From positions 434,001-498,000 of the forward strand of contig NZ_RWIT01000001.1 in NCBI RefSeq assembly GCF_003944715.1: a stretch of 64,000 bases of DNA, given 5' to 3'. The DNA comes from Hymenobacter rigui. GTDB lineage: Bacteria > Bacteroidota > Bacteroidia > Cytophagales > Hymenobacteraceae. The first letter of the stretch is position 1, and each line of letters opens with the position of its first letter. The notes beneath the pieces are model-generated. The model searched no databases, had not been told where the DNA came from, and saw only the letters and a list, made by a program, of their open reading frames with translations. A program made the position numbers and the translations under genes. Positions 25,331 to 34,116 of this stretch are shown in pieces.

Positions 25331-27892
25331 ATGTTTTCTATCCGAGTGCTGGCCCTGGCGGGCCTGCTGAGTGTGTTGGCTGGCCCCATGCTGGCCCAAA
25401 ATGCCCCGAGTGCAGCGGCAGCAAATGTGCCATTCAAGACGCACCCGGTGCGCAGTATTAATCCGGCTGATACCGATTTTGCTGACCTGGAGTTTCTGCG
25501 CCAGGAAATAGGTGGTGCCCGGGTGGTGATGCTGGGAGAGCCTACCCACGGCGTAGGCACGGCCACGGAGGCCAAAATCCGGCTAATCCGGTTCCTGAAG
25601 GAGAAAATGGGCTTCACCACGGTGGCGTTTGAAAGCGGTCTGTATCCGCTGGACCGCGCTGAACGGGCCATGCAAGCGGGCACGCCGGTGGCGGAGGCCA
25701 TCAATGCATCGGTGTATCCGGTCTGGACGGAAACCCGGGAGTTTCAGGCGCTGCTGCCGCTACTGGGTAAGGGCCAGCTGCACGTAGCCGGCTTCGACTC
25801 GCAGGTAGGCTGGGGCCACGATGACCTGCTGGGAGATTTGGAAGCCTTTCTGAAGCCTGAGAAAGGCAGTTCCGATATTGCCTACGATTACCTAGACGAG
25901 TGCATCAGCACCATGGGCGAGCATAACATCTTCCCACCCTCGCACCAGTTGGTAGTGTTCAAGCTGCAGCTCGGGAAGGCCCGGAAAATTCTGGACAAAG
26001 TAGCCGCCGGCCCCGATGCCAGGCGCCGGGAGCAGGCCGCATTCTGGCAGCAGCAGCTCCGCAGCATACAGGCCCTGGCCCAAGACTACTCCACCAACGA
26101 CCCTGCTGCCAAGGACTCGGCCACGTTCAAGGCTGCCGACAGCAACGCCCGCGACGCCCAGATGGCTGATAATCTGCTCTGGTATCTGCGCCGACATCCC
26201 CAGGAAAAGGTGATTTGCTGGGGCGCCATCGGGCACCTGTCCAACACCACGGCCGGGCTGGACGAGGGAGAGCTGAAAAACTTCCGCCCGATGGGCCAAG
26301 CGGTGAAAGCCGCGCTGGGCGAGGATGCGGTGTATACGCTTAGCACAATTGCGGGCAGCGGCACGCACGGGTTCGGCTACTGGGGCAAGCATAAAACGGT
26401 GCCGTCGCCCGCCCCCGGTACGCTGGAAGCTGAGCTGCTGGCTCAAGGTCAGGAATACAGCTTCGTAAGCTTGAAGCACGATGCACCGGGCCGCCGACTC
26501 ACCACCTACGCCTTTGAGTTCACGCCAATTTCTGGCCCCTGGAGTGAGGCCATTGATGGACTGCTCTACCTAAAAACCATAGCCCCGCCTAAGCCTGCGC
26601 TGGCTACAGCCGCTCCACCCACCGAAGCTGCTGCTGCCGCGCCGCCCGCCGTGCTAGGCCGGCAACATGCCAATACACGCCCGGCCGCCGGTAAAGCCGG
26701 CGCGGCGCTGCTGCTAAGCGGCACGGTGCTGGACCGCAAAACCGGCCAGCCCGTTCCCTTCACTACCGTAGCCGTGCCCGCCCGCAGTGCCGGTACCATT
26801 ACGGATGCCCAGGGCCGGTTTCGGTTGGAGGCGCGGTCGGGCGAGCTGGTACAGATAAGCAGTATCGGCTACGAACCCACCACTTTAACGGCCCAAAATA
26901 CATCGGCTCTGAATGTGCGGCTGGTGTCCGCGGCCTTCGCCCTGGCCGATGTACGCGTAAGCGCCCAGTCGCAGGACCCGAAGCGCATCATGCAAAAGGT
27001 CATCAAGGCCATTGAGAAGAACTACGAGCAACAGGATTACACCCAGCAGCTGTATGCTCACCGTCGGGTTACGGGCTTTGATACAGTACGCCACGAAATA
27101 GAATATACTGGCAGGGAGTGGGTGCCCACTGGCTATCATCATTGGGCCGGTGGATTTCTGATGCTGGAAAAGCGACCAGCGTTACGGTTGCAGGAAAAGC
27201 GTGTAATAGCGGGCTCAGCAGACAGCCCGGCATATCGTGAGCCGGGCTATGGCTTTTCGGGCGGCTTTGATCCGGTGCGGATATCCCCGCTCTTCAAAAC
27301 GGGCACTGTGGGTAAGTTCCGGCTGCAATTGGATAGTATTGAACAGCGCGGTGCGGATACTTACTACGTAATCAGCTTTGCCGCAAAGCGGGCCAGTCAC
27401 CGTACAACCGGGCTGGGTTTTGAGGCGGGGTACTCTGGGAAGGTGTACGTGCGGCAGCAGGATTACGCTGTAGTGCGCTATGAAAGTCTCTGGCAGCATG
27501 ATACAGCCGAGGTAAATGCCATTGCGCATAAGTACTACGGTACTAAAAGCAGGATTCGGTACTATTTCACCTCAGTATACCAAGACCACCGGGCTACTCA
27601 CGTAGTAACGTATCAGCAAGCCAGTAACGGCCGCTATTACGCGGCTGCCAGCATAGCCCAAGCTATTGAGGTAGGCCACACGCTAGGCCGTAAACCGTTC
27701 TACAACCAGAAAACCTGCGACATCTACTATGCACCACCAGTCCTGATGGAGGTTGTTGAATTAGAGACCCTCAAAGAACATCCGGAGTTATATGGCAGTG
27801 GTGCCAAAGTGCCTTACCACCCGGAGTTCTGGCAAACCTACCAGCGCCCGGTACCCGCCGAAGCGGCCCCGGTGCTGGAAGCCACGAAATAG
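25331..27892 (+). CDS. Erythromycin-esterase family protein fused to a CarboxypepD-regulatory domain
   Basis: An 853-residue exported protein with three parts. After a signal peptide (MFSIRVLALAGLLSVLAGPM) comes an erythromycin esterase-like domain (about 40-410). Its residues match the family: VVMLGEPTHGVGTATEAKIR (Glu/His), TVAFESGLYPLDRAE and ICWGAIGHLSNTT (late His). A Pro/Ala linker leads to a CarboxypepD_reg-like domain (about 455-540, LSGTVLDRKTGQPVPFTTVA). A further 300 residues follow that often accompany this domain in Bacteroidota outer-membrane-linked proteins (MQKVIKAIEKNYEQQDYTQQ). Macrolide hydrolysis is not implied; many family members have unknown substrates. It stands alone. 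Confidence 0.85.
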   Translation: MFSIRVLALAGLLSVLAGPMLAQNAPSAAAANVPFKTHPVRSINPADTDFADLEFLRQEIGGARVVMLGEPTHGVGTATEAKIRLIRFLKEKMGFTTVAFESGLYPLDRAERAMQAGTPVAEAINASVYPVWTETREFQALLPLLGKGQLHVAGFDSQVGWGHDDLLGDLEAFLKPEKGSSDIAYDYLDECISTMGEHNIFPPSHQLVVFKLQLGKARKILDKVAAGPDARRREQAAFWQQQLRSIQALAQDYSTNDPAAKDSATFKAADSNARDAQMADNLLWYLRRHPQEKVICWGAIGHLSNTTAGLDEGELKNFRPMGQAVKAALGEDAVYTLSTIAGSGTHGFGYWGKHKTVPSPAPGTLEAELLAQGQEYSFVSLKHDAPGRRLTTYAFEFTPISGPWSEAIDGLLYLKTIAPPKPALATAAPPTEAAAAAPPAVLGRQHANTRPAAGKAGAALLLSGTVLDRKTGQPVPFTTVAVPARSAGTITDAQGRFRLEARSGELVQISSIGYEPTTLTAQNTSALNVRLVSAAFALADVRVSAQSQDPKRIMQKVIKAIEKNYEQQDYTQQLYAHRRVTGFDTVRHEIEYTGREWVPTGYHHWAGGFLMLEKRPALRLQEKRVIAGSADSPAYREPGYGFSGGFDPVRISPLFKTGTVGKFRLQLDSIEQRGADTYYVISFAAKRASHRTTGLGFEAGYSGKVYVRQQDYAVVRYESLWQHDTAEVNAIAHKYYGTKSRIRYYFTSVYQDHRATHVVTYQQASNGRYYAAASIAQAIEVGHTLGRKPFYNQKTCDIYYAPPVLMEVVELETLKEHPELYGSGAKVPYHPEFWQTYQRPVPAEAAPVLEATK

Positions 27893-27901
27893 ACGAGTTG
27901 T

Positions 27902-27972
27902 TACAGGATAACGGGAGAAATCCGGGTTAAGTCGTTGATGCGATAAACCCGGATTTCTCCCGTTATCCTGTA
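27902..27972. repeat. Perfect 27-bp hairpin between convergent genes
   Basis: Arms 27902-27928 and 27946-27972 are exact inverted repeats (TACAGGATAACGGGAGAAAT then CCGGGTT) with a 17-base loop, in the 87 bases between the esterase fusion gene and the convergent flippase-like gene. It has no T-run. It is not related in sequence to hairpin copies A-D. It could terminate both transcripts. Confidence 0.85.
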
Positions 27973-27979
27973 GTAATAA

Positions 27980-29065
27980 CTAGGAATGCATTACCTGCTC
28001 AGCTTTCGGTTTGCCGTAGATGCGGGTTATCCAACGGGGCAGGAATACGGCCCCCAGCACCAGATACAGATAATACGTGACGATGCGGTAGAGCAAGACC
28101 ATGAAATTAGTCATGGTGGGCGTACCGATGAACTTGCCGAAGAACGTAGGGAAAGCGCCCTCGGCAATGCCCGCGCCGCCCGGCGTAACGGCAATCAGCA
28201 GGATGACTTTATACGTGAGGTTGCGGCCGAAAATCAGCCAGAACTCCGGCCAGCTCACGTTGATAAACGCCGCAATCAGGCAGCCGATAACCAGGTAGCG
28301 AGCCGTCCAGACAAACGCCGTGCTCAGGGCGGCCCGCAGCCAGTAGCCCCATCCGTTGCCGCGCAGCTGGGCCGAGGCCAGCACCAGCTCGTTGCCGTGC
28401 TGATACGCCTTATTGCGCCAGCGCCGCAGGCCCCGCACCGAAAAAAGCCGGATAAACAGCCGCCGCACCGACTGCGGATTTACGAAAATGGCGTACAGCA
28501 TCAGCAACGCGTAGGCCGTCACGAATACGTAACTCAGCACAAATCCCACCCGCAGCGTAGCCACCAGCCCGCCCTGCAATGCCTCGTGCGGATACAGCGC
28601 GTCGCCCCCAATGAGCACCACCAGTGGCACCATCAGCACGTAATACAGGTTGTCGAGCATGGCCGTGGCCATAATGTAGGCCACCGATTTGCCCAGCGGA
28701 ATGCCCTCCTTGTGCAACAGCACCGGGGCCACGGCCGTGCCGCCCACTGCCGAAGGCAGCACGCAGGACGAGAATTCCCAGAGCATAATTACGTCCAGGG
28801 CGGCGCGCCAGCTCAACACTTTCTCGGTTAGGTAGCGGATGCGGTACACGTAGCCGGCGTCGCGGGCCACCAGCACTACCAGCATCAGCAGCAGCCAGAG
28901 CGGCTTGGCGTTGGCCAGCGGGGCCAGGTCGCCGGGTTTGTAGCTGCGCCAGAACATAAAGCCCACCACGCTTAGCCCAATCAGCACCGGCAGCACAATC
29001 CGCGAGGGGCGGAGCTTATCGAGCAGCTGCTGGTCTTCGGCCTGAGGTTGGGTGAGCTGGGGCAT
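27980..29065 (-). CDS. Flippase-like membrane protein (LPG synthase TM / UPF0104 family)
   Basis: A 361-residue integral membrane protein with about eight hydrophobic segments, including LRPSRIVLPVLIGLSVVGFM, LLLMLVVLVARDAGYVYRIR and NLTYKVILLIAVTPGGAGIA. The family text WEFSSCVLPSAVGGTAVAPVLL and TPGGAGIAEGAFPTFFGKFI matches the lysylphosphatidylglycerol synthase transmembrane family. Without the soluble aminoacyl-transfer domain it is usually called a flippase-like or UPF0104 protein. Lipid or glycolipid handling in the inner membrane is likely; the substrate is unknown. A TACCTTTA box (29090-29097, minus) is close to the -7 consensus. Confidence 0.85.
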   Translation of the reverse strand: MPQLTQPQAEDQQLLDKLRPSRIVLPVLIGLSVVGFMFWRSYKPGDLAPLANAKPLWLLLMLVVLVARDAGYVYRIRYLTEKVLSWRAALDVIMLWEFSSCVLPSAVGGTAVAPVLLHKEGIPLGKSVAYIMATAMLDNLYYVLMVPLVVLIGGDALYPHEALQGGLVATLRVGFVLSYVFVTAYALLMLYAIFVNPQSVRRLFIRLFSVRGLRRWRNKAYQHGNELVLASAQLRGNGWGYWLRAALSTAFVWTARYLVIGCLIAAFINVSWPEFWLIFGRNLTYKVILLIAVTPGGAGIAEGAFPTFFGKFIGTPTMTNFMVLLYRIVTYYLYLVLGAVFLPRWITRIYGKPKAEQVMHS

Positions 29066-29089
29066 TACGCGGGAGAGGGTGGGTGCGGC

Positions 29090-29097
29090 TAAAGGTA
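29090..29097 (-). promoter_or_regulatory. Weak -7 box of the flippase-like gene
   Basis: TACCTTTA on the minus strand, one base off TAnnTTTG, 24 bases before the start codon. The same TACCTTTA is found before asd. Confidence 0.35.
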
Positions 29098-29216
29098 CGG
29101 ATTTGCGTAGGCGGGGATGTTAAAGTGACATTAAGGCCGGGTTGTGATACGGTTGCTGCACCATAAGCAGCCGAATTTCGTAACTCGGTGGTTCAACCGG
29201 CCGTGCGGAAAACCCG

Positions 29217-29224
29217 TACCTTTG
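29217..29224 (+). promoter_or_regulatory. -7 box of dxs
   Basis: TACCTTTG, full TAnnTTTG match, about 93 bases upstream of the dxs start, so a leader of about 85 bases is expected. No clear -33. Confidence 0.5.
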
Positions 29225-29316
29225 CCTGTTGTACATTTACTCATCTGGTAACTGCCTAACCTTTAGGGCTGGTTATCGGTTGCCTAGCAAATATTCCCTC
29301 TTCCTACCTCCTGCAC

Positions 29317-31260
29317 ATGATTGTCGAACCTGGTGCCCTGCTGGCGGAAATCAATTCGCCCGATGACCTGAAAAAGCTCAGCCCCGACCAGTTGGTGCAG
29401 GTTAGTCAGGAACTGCGGCAGTTTATTATTGATACGGTTTCCATCTACGGCGGCCACTTCGGCGCTTCGCTGGGCGTAGTGGAGCTGTCGGTGGCCCTGC
29501 ACTATGTGTTCAATACGCCCTACGACCAGTTGGTGTGGGACGTGGGCCACCAGGCGTATGGCCACAAAATTCTCACTGGCCGCCGTGACCGGTTCCCGAC
29601 CAACCGCCGCTACAACGGTATGTCGGGCTTCCCCAAGCGCAGCGAAAGTGAGTACGATGCTTTCGGCGTAGGGCACAGCAGCACCAGCATTGGGGCGGCG
29701 CTGGGTATGGCCGTGGCATCTGATTACAAAGGAGAATTCGACCGTCAGCACATTGCCGTAATCGGGGATGGGGCCATGACAGCCGGTATGGCTTTCGAGG
29801 CCTTGAACCATGCCGGGGTGGAGAAATCCAACCTGCTGGTTATCCTCAACGACAATTGCATGAGCATCGACCCCAATGTGGGCGCGCTCAAGGAATACCT
29901 CACCGACATTACCACCTCCCGCACCTACAACAAGGTGCGCGACGAGCTGTGGAACGTGCTGGGCAAGCTCAGCAAATTCGGTCCCAACCCCCAGCAGATT
30001 GCCCGTAAGGTAGAGTCGGCCATGAAGGCCACGTTGCTTAAGCAAAGTAACCTGTTCGAGGCCCTGAACTTCCGCTACTTCGGTCCGGTGGATGGGCACG
30101 ACGTGCAGCACCTGGCCACTATTCTGCAGGATCTAAAGAGCATTCCGGGCCCCAAGCTGCTGCACTGCGTGACGGTGAAGGGCAAAGGCTACGCCCTGGC
30201 CGAAAAGGACCAGACCCTGTGGCACGCCCCTGGTTTGTTCGACAAGGTGACGGGCGAAATCCACACCAAAACTTACGAGAAGCCCCAACCGCCCAAGTAC
30301 CAAGACGTGTTTGGGCACACCATCGTAGAGCTGGCCGAGCAGAATGATAAAATCATGGGCGTGACGCCGGCCATGCCTTCGGGCTGCTCGCTCAACATCA
30401 TGATGAAGGCTATGCCCGACCGCGCCTTCGATGTGGGCATTGCCGAGCAGCATGCCGTTACGTTCTCAGCCGGTTTGGCTACCCAGGGCCTGGTGCCGTT
30501 CTGCAACATTTACAGCTCCTTTATGCAGCGCGCCTACGACCAGGTGCTGCACGACGTGGCCCTACAGAAGCTGCACGTGGTATTCTGCCTCGACCGCGCC
30601 GGTTTCGCCGGTGCCGACGGACCCACCCACCACGGCTGCTACGACCTGGCCTATATGCGCTGCATCCCGAACATGGTGGTATCGGCCCCGATGAACGAGG
30701 AGGAGTTGCGCAACCTGATGTACACGGCCACTCTGCCCGAAAACGCTGGCCCGTTCAGCATCCGGTACCCCCGCGGCGAAGGCGTGATGCCGGAGTGGCG
30801 CAAGCCGCTGAAGAAAATTACCGTAGGCACGGGCCGCGTAGTGCGCGAAGGCGAAGGCGTGGCGGTGCTCAGCATCGGCCACATCGGCAACTATGCCGTG
30901 AAAGCCACCCAGCTGCTGGTAGCCGAGGGCCTCAACCCCGGCCACTACGACATGCGCTTCTGTAAGCCGCTGGATGAGGAAATGCTGCATAGTATTGCCC
31001 GCCGGTACAAAGCCATTGTGACCGTGGAAGACGGCTGCCTGCCCGGCGGCTTCGGCGCGGCCGTGCTGGAGTTCCTGGCTGACCATGGCTACTCGCTGCC
31101 CGTGAAACGCCTTGGCATTCCGGACCGCATTGTGGAGCACGGCACCCAGGATGAGCTGTATAAAGAGTGCGGCTTCGACGCTGCCGGCATTGCCGCCGCC
31201 CTGCGCGAGATGAGCGGGAAGGTAGCTGCTGCCGCGCCGCTGGAAACGGTTCTCCTGTAA
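29317..31260 (+). CDS. dxs: 1-deoxy-D-xylulose-5-phosphate synthase
   Basis: Joins pyruvate and glyceraldehyde 3-phosphate with thiamine diphosphate, the first step of the MEP isoprenoid path. The 647-residue enzyme has the transketolase-like TPP region (VWDVGHQAYGHKILTGRRD, AVIGDGAMTAGMAFEALNHA and ILNDN binding the metal and pyrophosphate). The pyrimidine domain shows FDVGIAEQHAVTFSAGLA with the catalytic Glu, and HVVFCLDRAGFAGADGPTHH. The transketolase C-terminal domain ends the protein. Full family length, single gene, own promoter and terminator. Confidence 0.97.
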   Translation: MIVEPGALLAEINSPDDLKKLSPDQLVQVSQELRQFIIDTVSIYGGHFGASLGVVELSVALHYVFNTPYDQLVWDVGHQAYGHKILTGRRDRFPTNRRYNGMSGFPKRSESEYDAFGVGHSSTSIGAALGMAVASDYKGEFDRQHIAVIGDGAMTAGMAFEALNHAGVEKSNLLVILNDNCMSIDPNVGALKEYLTDITTSRTYNKVRDELWNVLGKLSKFGPNPQQIARKVESAMKATLLKQSNLFEALNFRYFGPVDGHDVQHLATILQDLKSIPGPKLLHCVTVKGKGYALAEKDQTLWHAPGLFDKVTGEIHTKTYEKPQPPKYQDVFGHTIVELAEQNDKIMGVTPAMPSGCSLNIMMKAMPDRAFDVGIAEQHAVTFSAGLATQGLVPFCNIYSSFMQRAYDQVLHDVALQKLHVVFCLDRAGFAGADGPTHHGCYDLAYMRCIPNMVVSAPMNEEELRNLMYTATLPENAGPFSIRYPRGEGVMPEWRKPLKKITVGTGRVVREGEGVAVLSIGHIGNYAVKATQLLVAEGLNPGHYDMRFCKPLDEEMLHSIARRYKAIVTVEDGCLPGGFGAAVLEFLADHGYSLPVKRLGIPDRIVEHGTQDELYKECGFDAAGIAAALREMSGKVAAAAPLETVLL

Positions 31261-31280
31261 ACTGAAGGTATACAAAACAG

Positions 31281-31315
31281 AAAGCCCCGCTGGATTCGTC
31301 CGGCGGGGCTTTTTG
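31281..31315 (+). terminator. Terminator of dxs
   Basis: AAAGCCCCGC with CGGGGCTTT, small loop, followed by TTTTG. Confidence 0.85.
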
Positions 31316-31387
31316 TTTTGACGGTTAGGCAGGATGTATAAGTGAAAAATAAATTGATGTACATACATCATTTGTAAAATAAGTACG

Positions 31388-31395
31388 TACATTTG
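31388..31395 (+). promoter_or_regulatory. -7 box of the YceI gene
   Basis: TACATTTG, full TAnnTTTG match, 77 bases upstream of ATG 31472. Around it GTACATACATCATTTG and GTACGTACATTTG look like an imperfect direct repeat of the same box. Confidence 0.5.
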
Positions 31396-31471
31396 TCAGG
31401 AATTCGGCGCGGCGGTGTAGCTTGCCTGAGTTCGTATAGTGTTCAATTTCACCTCTCAACTGAGTACCGAT

Positions 31472-32002
31472 ATGGCAACTACCAAATGGGTTCTGGACCC
31501 GATGCACTCCGAAGTACAGTTCAAGATCAAGCACTTGGTTATTTCGACGGTAACCGGCGCGTTCAAGAAGGTTGAAGGCTCGGCCGAAACCGAAGGCGAC
31601 GCCTTCGACAACGCCCAGGTACGCATGAGCCTCGACGTGGACAGCATTGATACGAACCAGGAACAGCGCGACCAGCACCTGAAAGCCGACGACTTCTTTG
31701 CCGTAGGTACCTATCCTAACATCACCTTCGAATCCACGAGCCTGACCAAATCGGGCTCCGACTATAAGCTCACCGGCAACCTCACCATCAAGGACGTAAC
31801 CAAGCCCGTTACCCTGGATGTGGAGTACGGCGGCACCGCTACCGACTTCTACGGCAACACCAAGGCTGGCTTTGAAGTGAGCGGCAAAATCAACCGCAAA
31901 GACTTCGGCCTGACCTGGGAAGGCATTACCGAAGCCGGCTCCATTGTAGTGGGCGAAGATGTGAAGCTGATTGCCAGCGTGCAGTTTGCCAAGCAAGCCT
32001 AA
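31472..32002 (+). CDS. YceI family protein
   Basis: Start ATG 31472 (MATTKWVLDPMHSEVQFKIK), 176 residues, without signal peptide. The YceI lipocalin-like barrel is read through HSEVQFKIKHLVISTVTGAF, MSLDVDSIDTNQEQRDQHLK, ITFESTSLTKSGSDYKLTGNL, IKDVTKPVTLDVEYGG and KINRKDFGLTWEG. The family binds isoprenoid-like amphiphiles such as polyprenyl chains; the placement right after dxs, an isoprenoid enzyme, is notable though the two are separately transcribed. A cytoplasmic YceI is common in Bacteroidota. Confidence 0.92.
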   Translation: MATTKWVLDPMHSEVQFKIKHLVISTVTGAFKKVEGSAETEGDAFDNAQVRMSLDVDSIDTNQEQRDQHLKADDFFAVGTYPNITFESTSLTKSGSDYKLTGNLTIKDVTKPVTLDVEYGGTATDFYGNTKAGFEVSGKINRKDFGLTWEGITEAGSIVVGEDVKLIASVQFAKQA

Positions 32003-32081
32003 GCAGCCGCTTTACCTCCCGCGCCGGGCCGCACACCTACGGCCCGTTCAGTCGGGCCGCCCGCCGCGACGAGGAGTTTGC

Positions 32082-32117
32082 AAAACGCCCGTTTCCTGCT
32101 CCGGAAACGGGCGTTTT
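32082..32117 (+). terminator. Terminator between yceI-like and the next convergent gene
   Basis: AAAACGCCCGTTTCC with complement, tight loop, TTTT after; A-run before, so usable from both strands. Confidence 0.8.
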
Positions 32118-32121
32118 GGCG

Positions 32122-33114
32122 TTAGCGGCGGGCGGTGCTCTGCTGCGTGTTTTCGCACCGCTGCTTGATGACTTCCAGAATGCGGCGCTGAATTTCACTC
32201 ATCACATAATCGGTCCAGAGGCCGGCGTAGGGGTTGAGGCGGGTGCTGAGGCGTTGCTGGCTATAGAGCACGAGGCGGGTGCGGCCGGGGCCGGCGGGTT
32301 GTAGCTCGTATGTGCCGCGCAATACGTCGAAAAACCGGCCGCCCACGGTTACGTGCTCGTCGAAGGTGGTGGGTGGAATAGTGGCCGTGTTGGGCACAAT
32401 GCTGAACGACAAACGCCGTTGCGGCTCCCACAAATCCACCGTTTCAATGAATTCGACGCCTCGCTCGAATGTGGCCCGCCGTACCCCGCCAACTCCTTCG
32501 TGGCTGAGCGTGGCTTCCACCGGACGTGGAAACCCGATTTTATCAACCAAACTGGGGCCTAAATCCTGCGCCTGAATAGGCGGTACCCGGATGATGTGCT
32601 GCCACACTACGGCGGCCGGAGCCTGAATCAGAATAGTGTTTTCGACGCGACGATTGTCGGTAGGGGTGTTGAGCTGGGCTTCGAGTGGGGCCAGCAGAAA
32701 CGGTAGCAGCGCAAATGCCGCCACCGTGTACGTCCGGTTTTTGTCGGGTTTGTCGTTGGTTATGGCTAGGTAGAGGATGGCCCCAAGCCAGGAGGTGAAA
32801 AGGAAAAGCGGCGAAATGATCAGCACGCAAATCATCCCCTCTAGGTGGAACAGCAACGCGCAGAACAGAAACAGCAGGACGGTACAGAGTGGTCCCCACA
32901 CCGCCCGCCACGTGCGCGACATGTACCCCGGCGTGAAATGCGCGGTAACTGCGCCCAGGGCCATCGGAATCAGTAGGAGAAAGCACAGCATCAGTAGCCC
33001 GCCGCCATTGGCAAAACCAGTGCTGCCAAACACGAAACGGCCCAGTAGCGCCACAAGTAAGCCCGCCGCCACGGCAATGGCATAGTGATAATATCGACGC
33101 TCAATAAAGGACAT
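32122..33114 (-). CDS. Membrane protein with C-terminal SRPBCC-like domain
   Basis: Start ATG 33114 (MSFIERRYYHYAIAVAAGLL), 330 residues; the open frame goes 17 codons further without membrane character. About five hydrophobic segments fill residues 8-165. A soluble part follows (from about 175) with the shape of an SRPBCC/START-like domain: NTILIQAPAAVVWQHIIRV, VEFIETVDLWEPQRRLSF and the closing TRLVLYSQQRL. SRPBCC folds bind hydrophobic ligands. No known role; divergent from a hydrolase gene. Confidence 0.75.
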   Translation of the reverse strand: MSFIERRYYHYAIAVAAGLLVALLGRFVFGSTGFANGGGLLMLCFLLLIPMALGAVTAHFTPGYMSRTWRAVWGPLCTVLLFLFCALLFHLEGMICVLIISPLFLFTSWLGAILYLAITNDKPDKNRTYTVAAFALLPFLLAPLEAQLNTPTDNRRVENTILIQAPAAVVWQHIIRVPPIQAQDLGPSLVDKIGFPRPVEATLSHEGVGGVRRATFERGVEFIETVDLWEPQRRLSFSIVPNTATIPPTTFDEHVTVGGRFFDVLRGTYELQPAGPGRTRLVLYSQQRLSTRLNPYAGLWTDYVMSEIQRRILEVIKQRCENTQQSTARR

Positions 33115-33204
33115 AGGAGTACAGTTAAAAAAACGAACCGGGCAAAAGTGCGTAATTGTGGCCATTCAACCAGTTTTTCCCGCTTTGCAAGGCGGATCTT
33201 CCCC

Positions 33205-33963
33205 ATGACCACTGCCCAGCCCACCATCCTGTTCCTCCACGGCTTTGCTGAATCCCGCGAAGTATGGACGAAATTCACCCGCGACTTTCCCGACGGCTAC
33301 CGCCTGCTCACGCTCAACCTGCCCGGCCACGGCACCAACGTGCACGATATCCGGGACTACTCCATGGAGGCCCAGGCCCGCTATGTGGCTGAGCAGCTGC
33401 GCCAGAAAAATGTGGACCAGGCTTTACTGGTGTGCCACAGCATGGGTGGCTACGTGGCCCTGGCCTTTGCTGAACGGTACCCCGAAATGGTGGCGGGCCT
33501 CGTGCTGTTCCACAGTACTGCCCTGCCCGATACCGAGGAGAAAAAAGCCAACCGCACGAAGAACATGGATTTCGTGCGCCGCCACGGGGTGGAGAAGTTC
33601 ATGGAGTCGTTTATCCGGCCGCTGTTTGCGCCGGCCAACCGGGAGTGTATGCTGGAGCAGCGGGAGTTTCTGGAGGAAATTGGCAAAACCACGCCCGAGG
33701 CTACTGTACTGGGGGCGCTGGAAGCTATGAAAAACCGCCCCGACCGTACCAAGGTGCTGAAAGAAGCCCGCTTCCCGGTGCTGTTCATTGCCGGCAAAGA
33801 TGACGTAGCCGTGCCCACCGACAGCCTGCTGCCCCAGCTGACCCTGCCGGCCCAGAGCCACGCCCTGCTGCTCAGCAACGTTGGCCACCTCGGCTATTTC
33901 GAGGAACCGGAGCTGACGCGCCGCGCCGTGGTTGATTTTGCGGGCGGGGTGTTCGGAAAATGA
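33205..33963 (+). CDS. Alpha/beta hydrolase
   Basis: Start ATG 33205 gives 252 residues (the frame is open 40 codons upstream, but those overlap the neighbour's promoter region). A compact alpha/beta hydrolase: oxyanion LFLHGFAESREVW, LNLPGHGTNVHD, nucleophile elbow VCHSMGGYVALAFAERYP (Ser), acid VLFIAGKDDVAVPTDS (Asp) and His in NVGHLGYFEEPE. No signal peptide, so cytoplasmic. The substrate is unknown; the overall pattern is like esterases and MenH/BioH-type enzymes. Confidence 0.88.
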   Translation: MTTAQPTILFLHGFAESREVWTKFTRDFPDGYRLLTLNLPGHGTNVHDIRDYSMEAQARYVAEQLRQKNVDQALLVCHSMGGYVALAFAERYPEMVAGLVLFHSTALPDTEEKKANRTKNMDFVRRHGVEKFMESFIRPLFAPANRECMLEQREFLEEIGKTTPEATVLGALEAMKNRPDRTKVLKEARFPVLFIAGKDDVAVPTDSLLPQLTLPAQSHALLLSNVGHLGYFEEPELTRRAVVDFAGGVFGK

Positions 33964-33992
33964 GCGTACACCGGGCTTGAAAGCGTGAAAAC

Positions 33993-34093
33993 GAACGTCA
34001 TGCAAAGCGTAGCGAAGCATCTCGCGTGCTGATGTTACCAAGCTATTCAGACGTCAGCACGCGAGATGCTTCGCTACGCTCTGCATGACGTTC
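33993..34093. repeat. Dispersed hairpin repeat, copy C
   Basis: Arms of 43 bases (33993-34035 and 34051-34093), two mismatches (one would be a G-U pair in RNA), 15-base loop, between convergent genes. Contains GAAGCATCTCGCGTGCTGA. Its arm shares 18 bases or more with copy A in AGCACGCGAGATGCTTCG. Confidence 0.88.
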
Positions 34094-34116
34094 AATGTCA
34101 ATTCGCCCCGTTCAAC

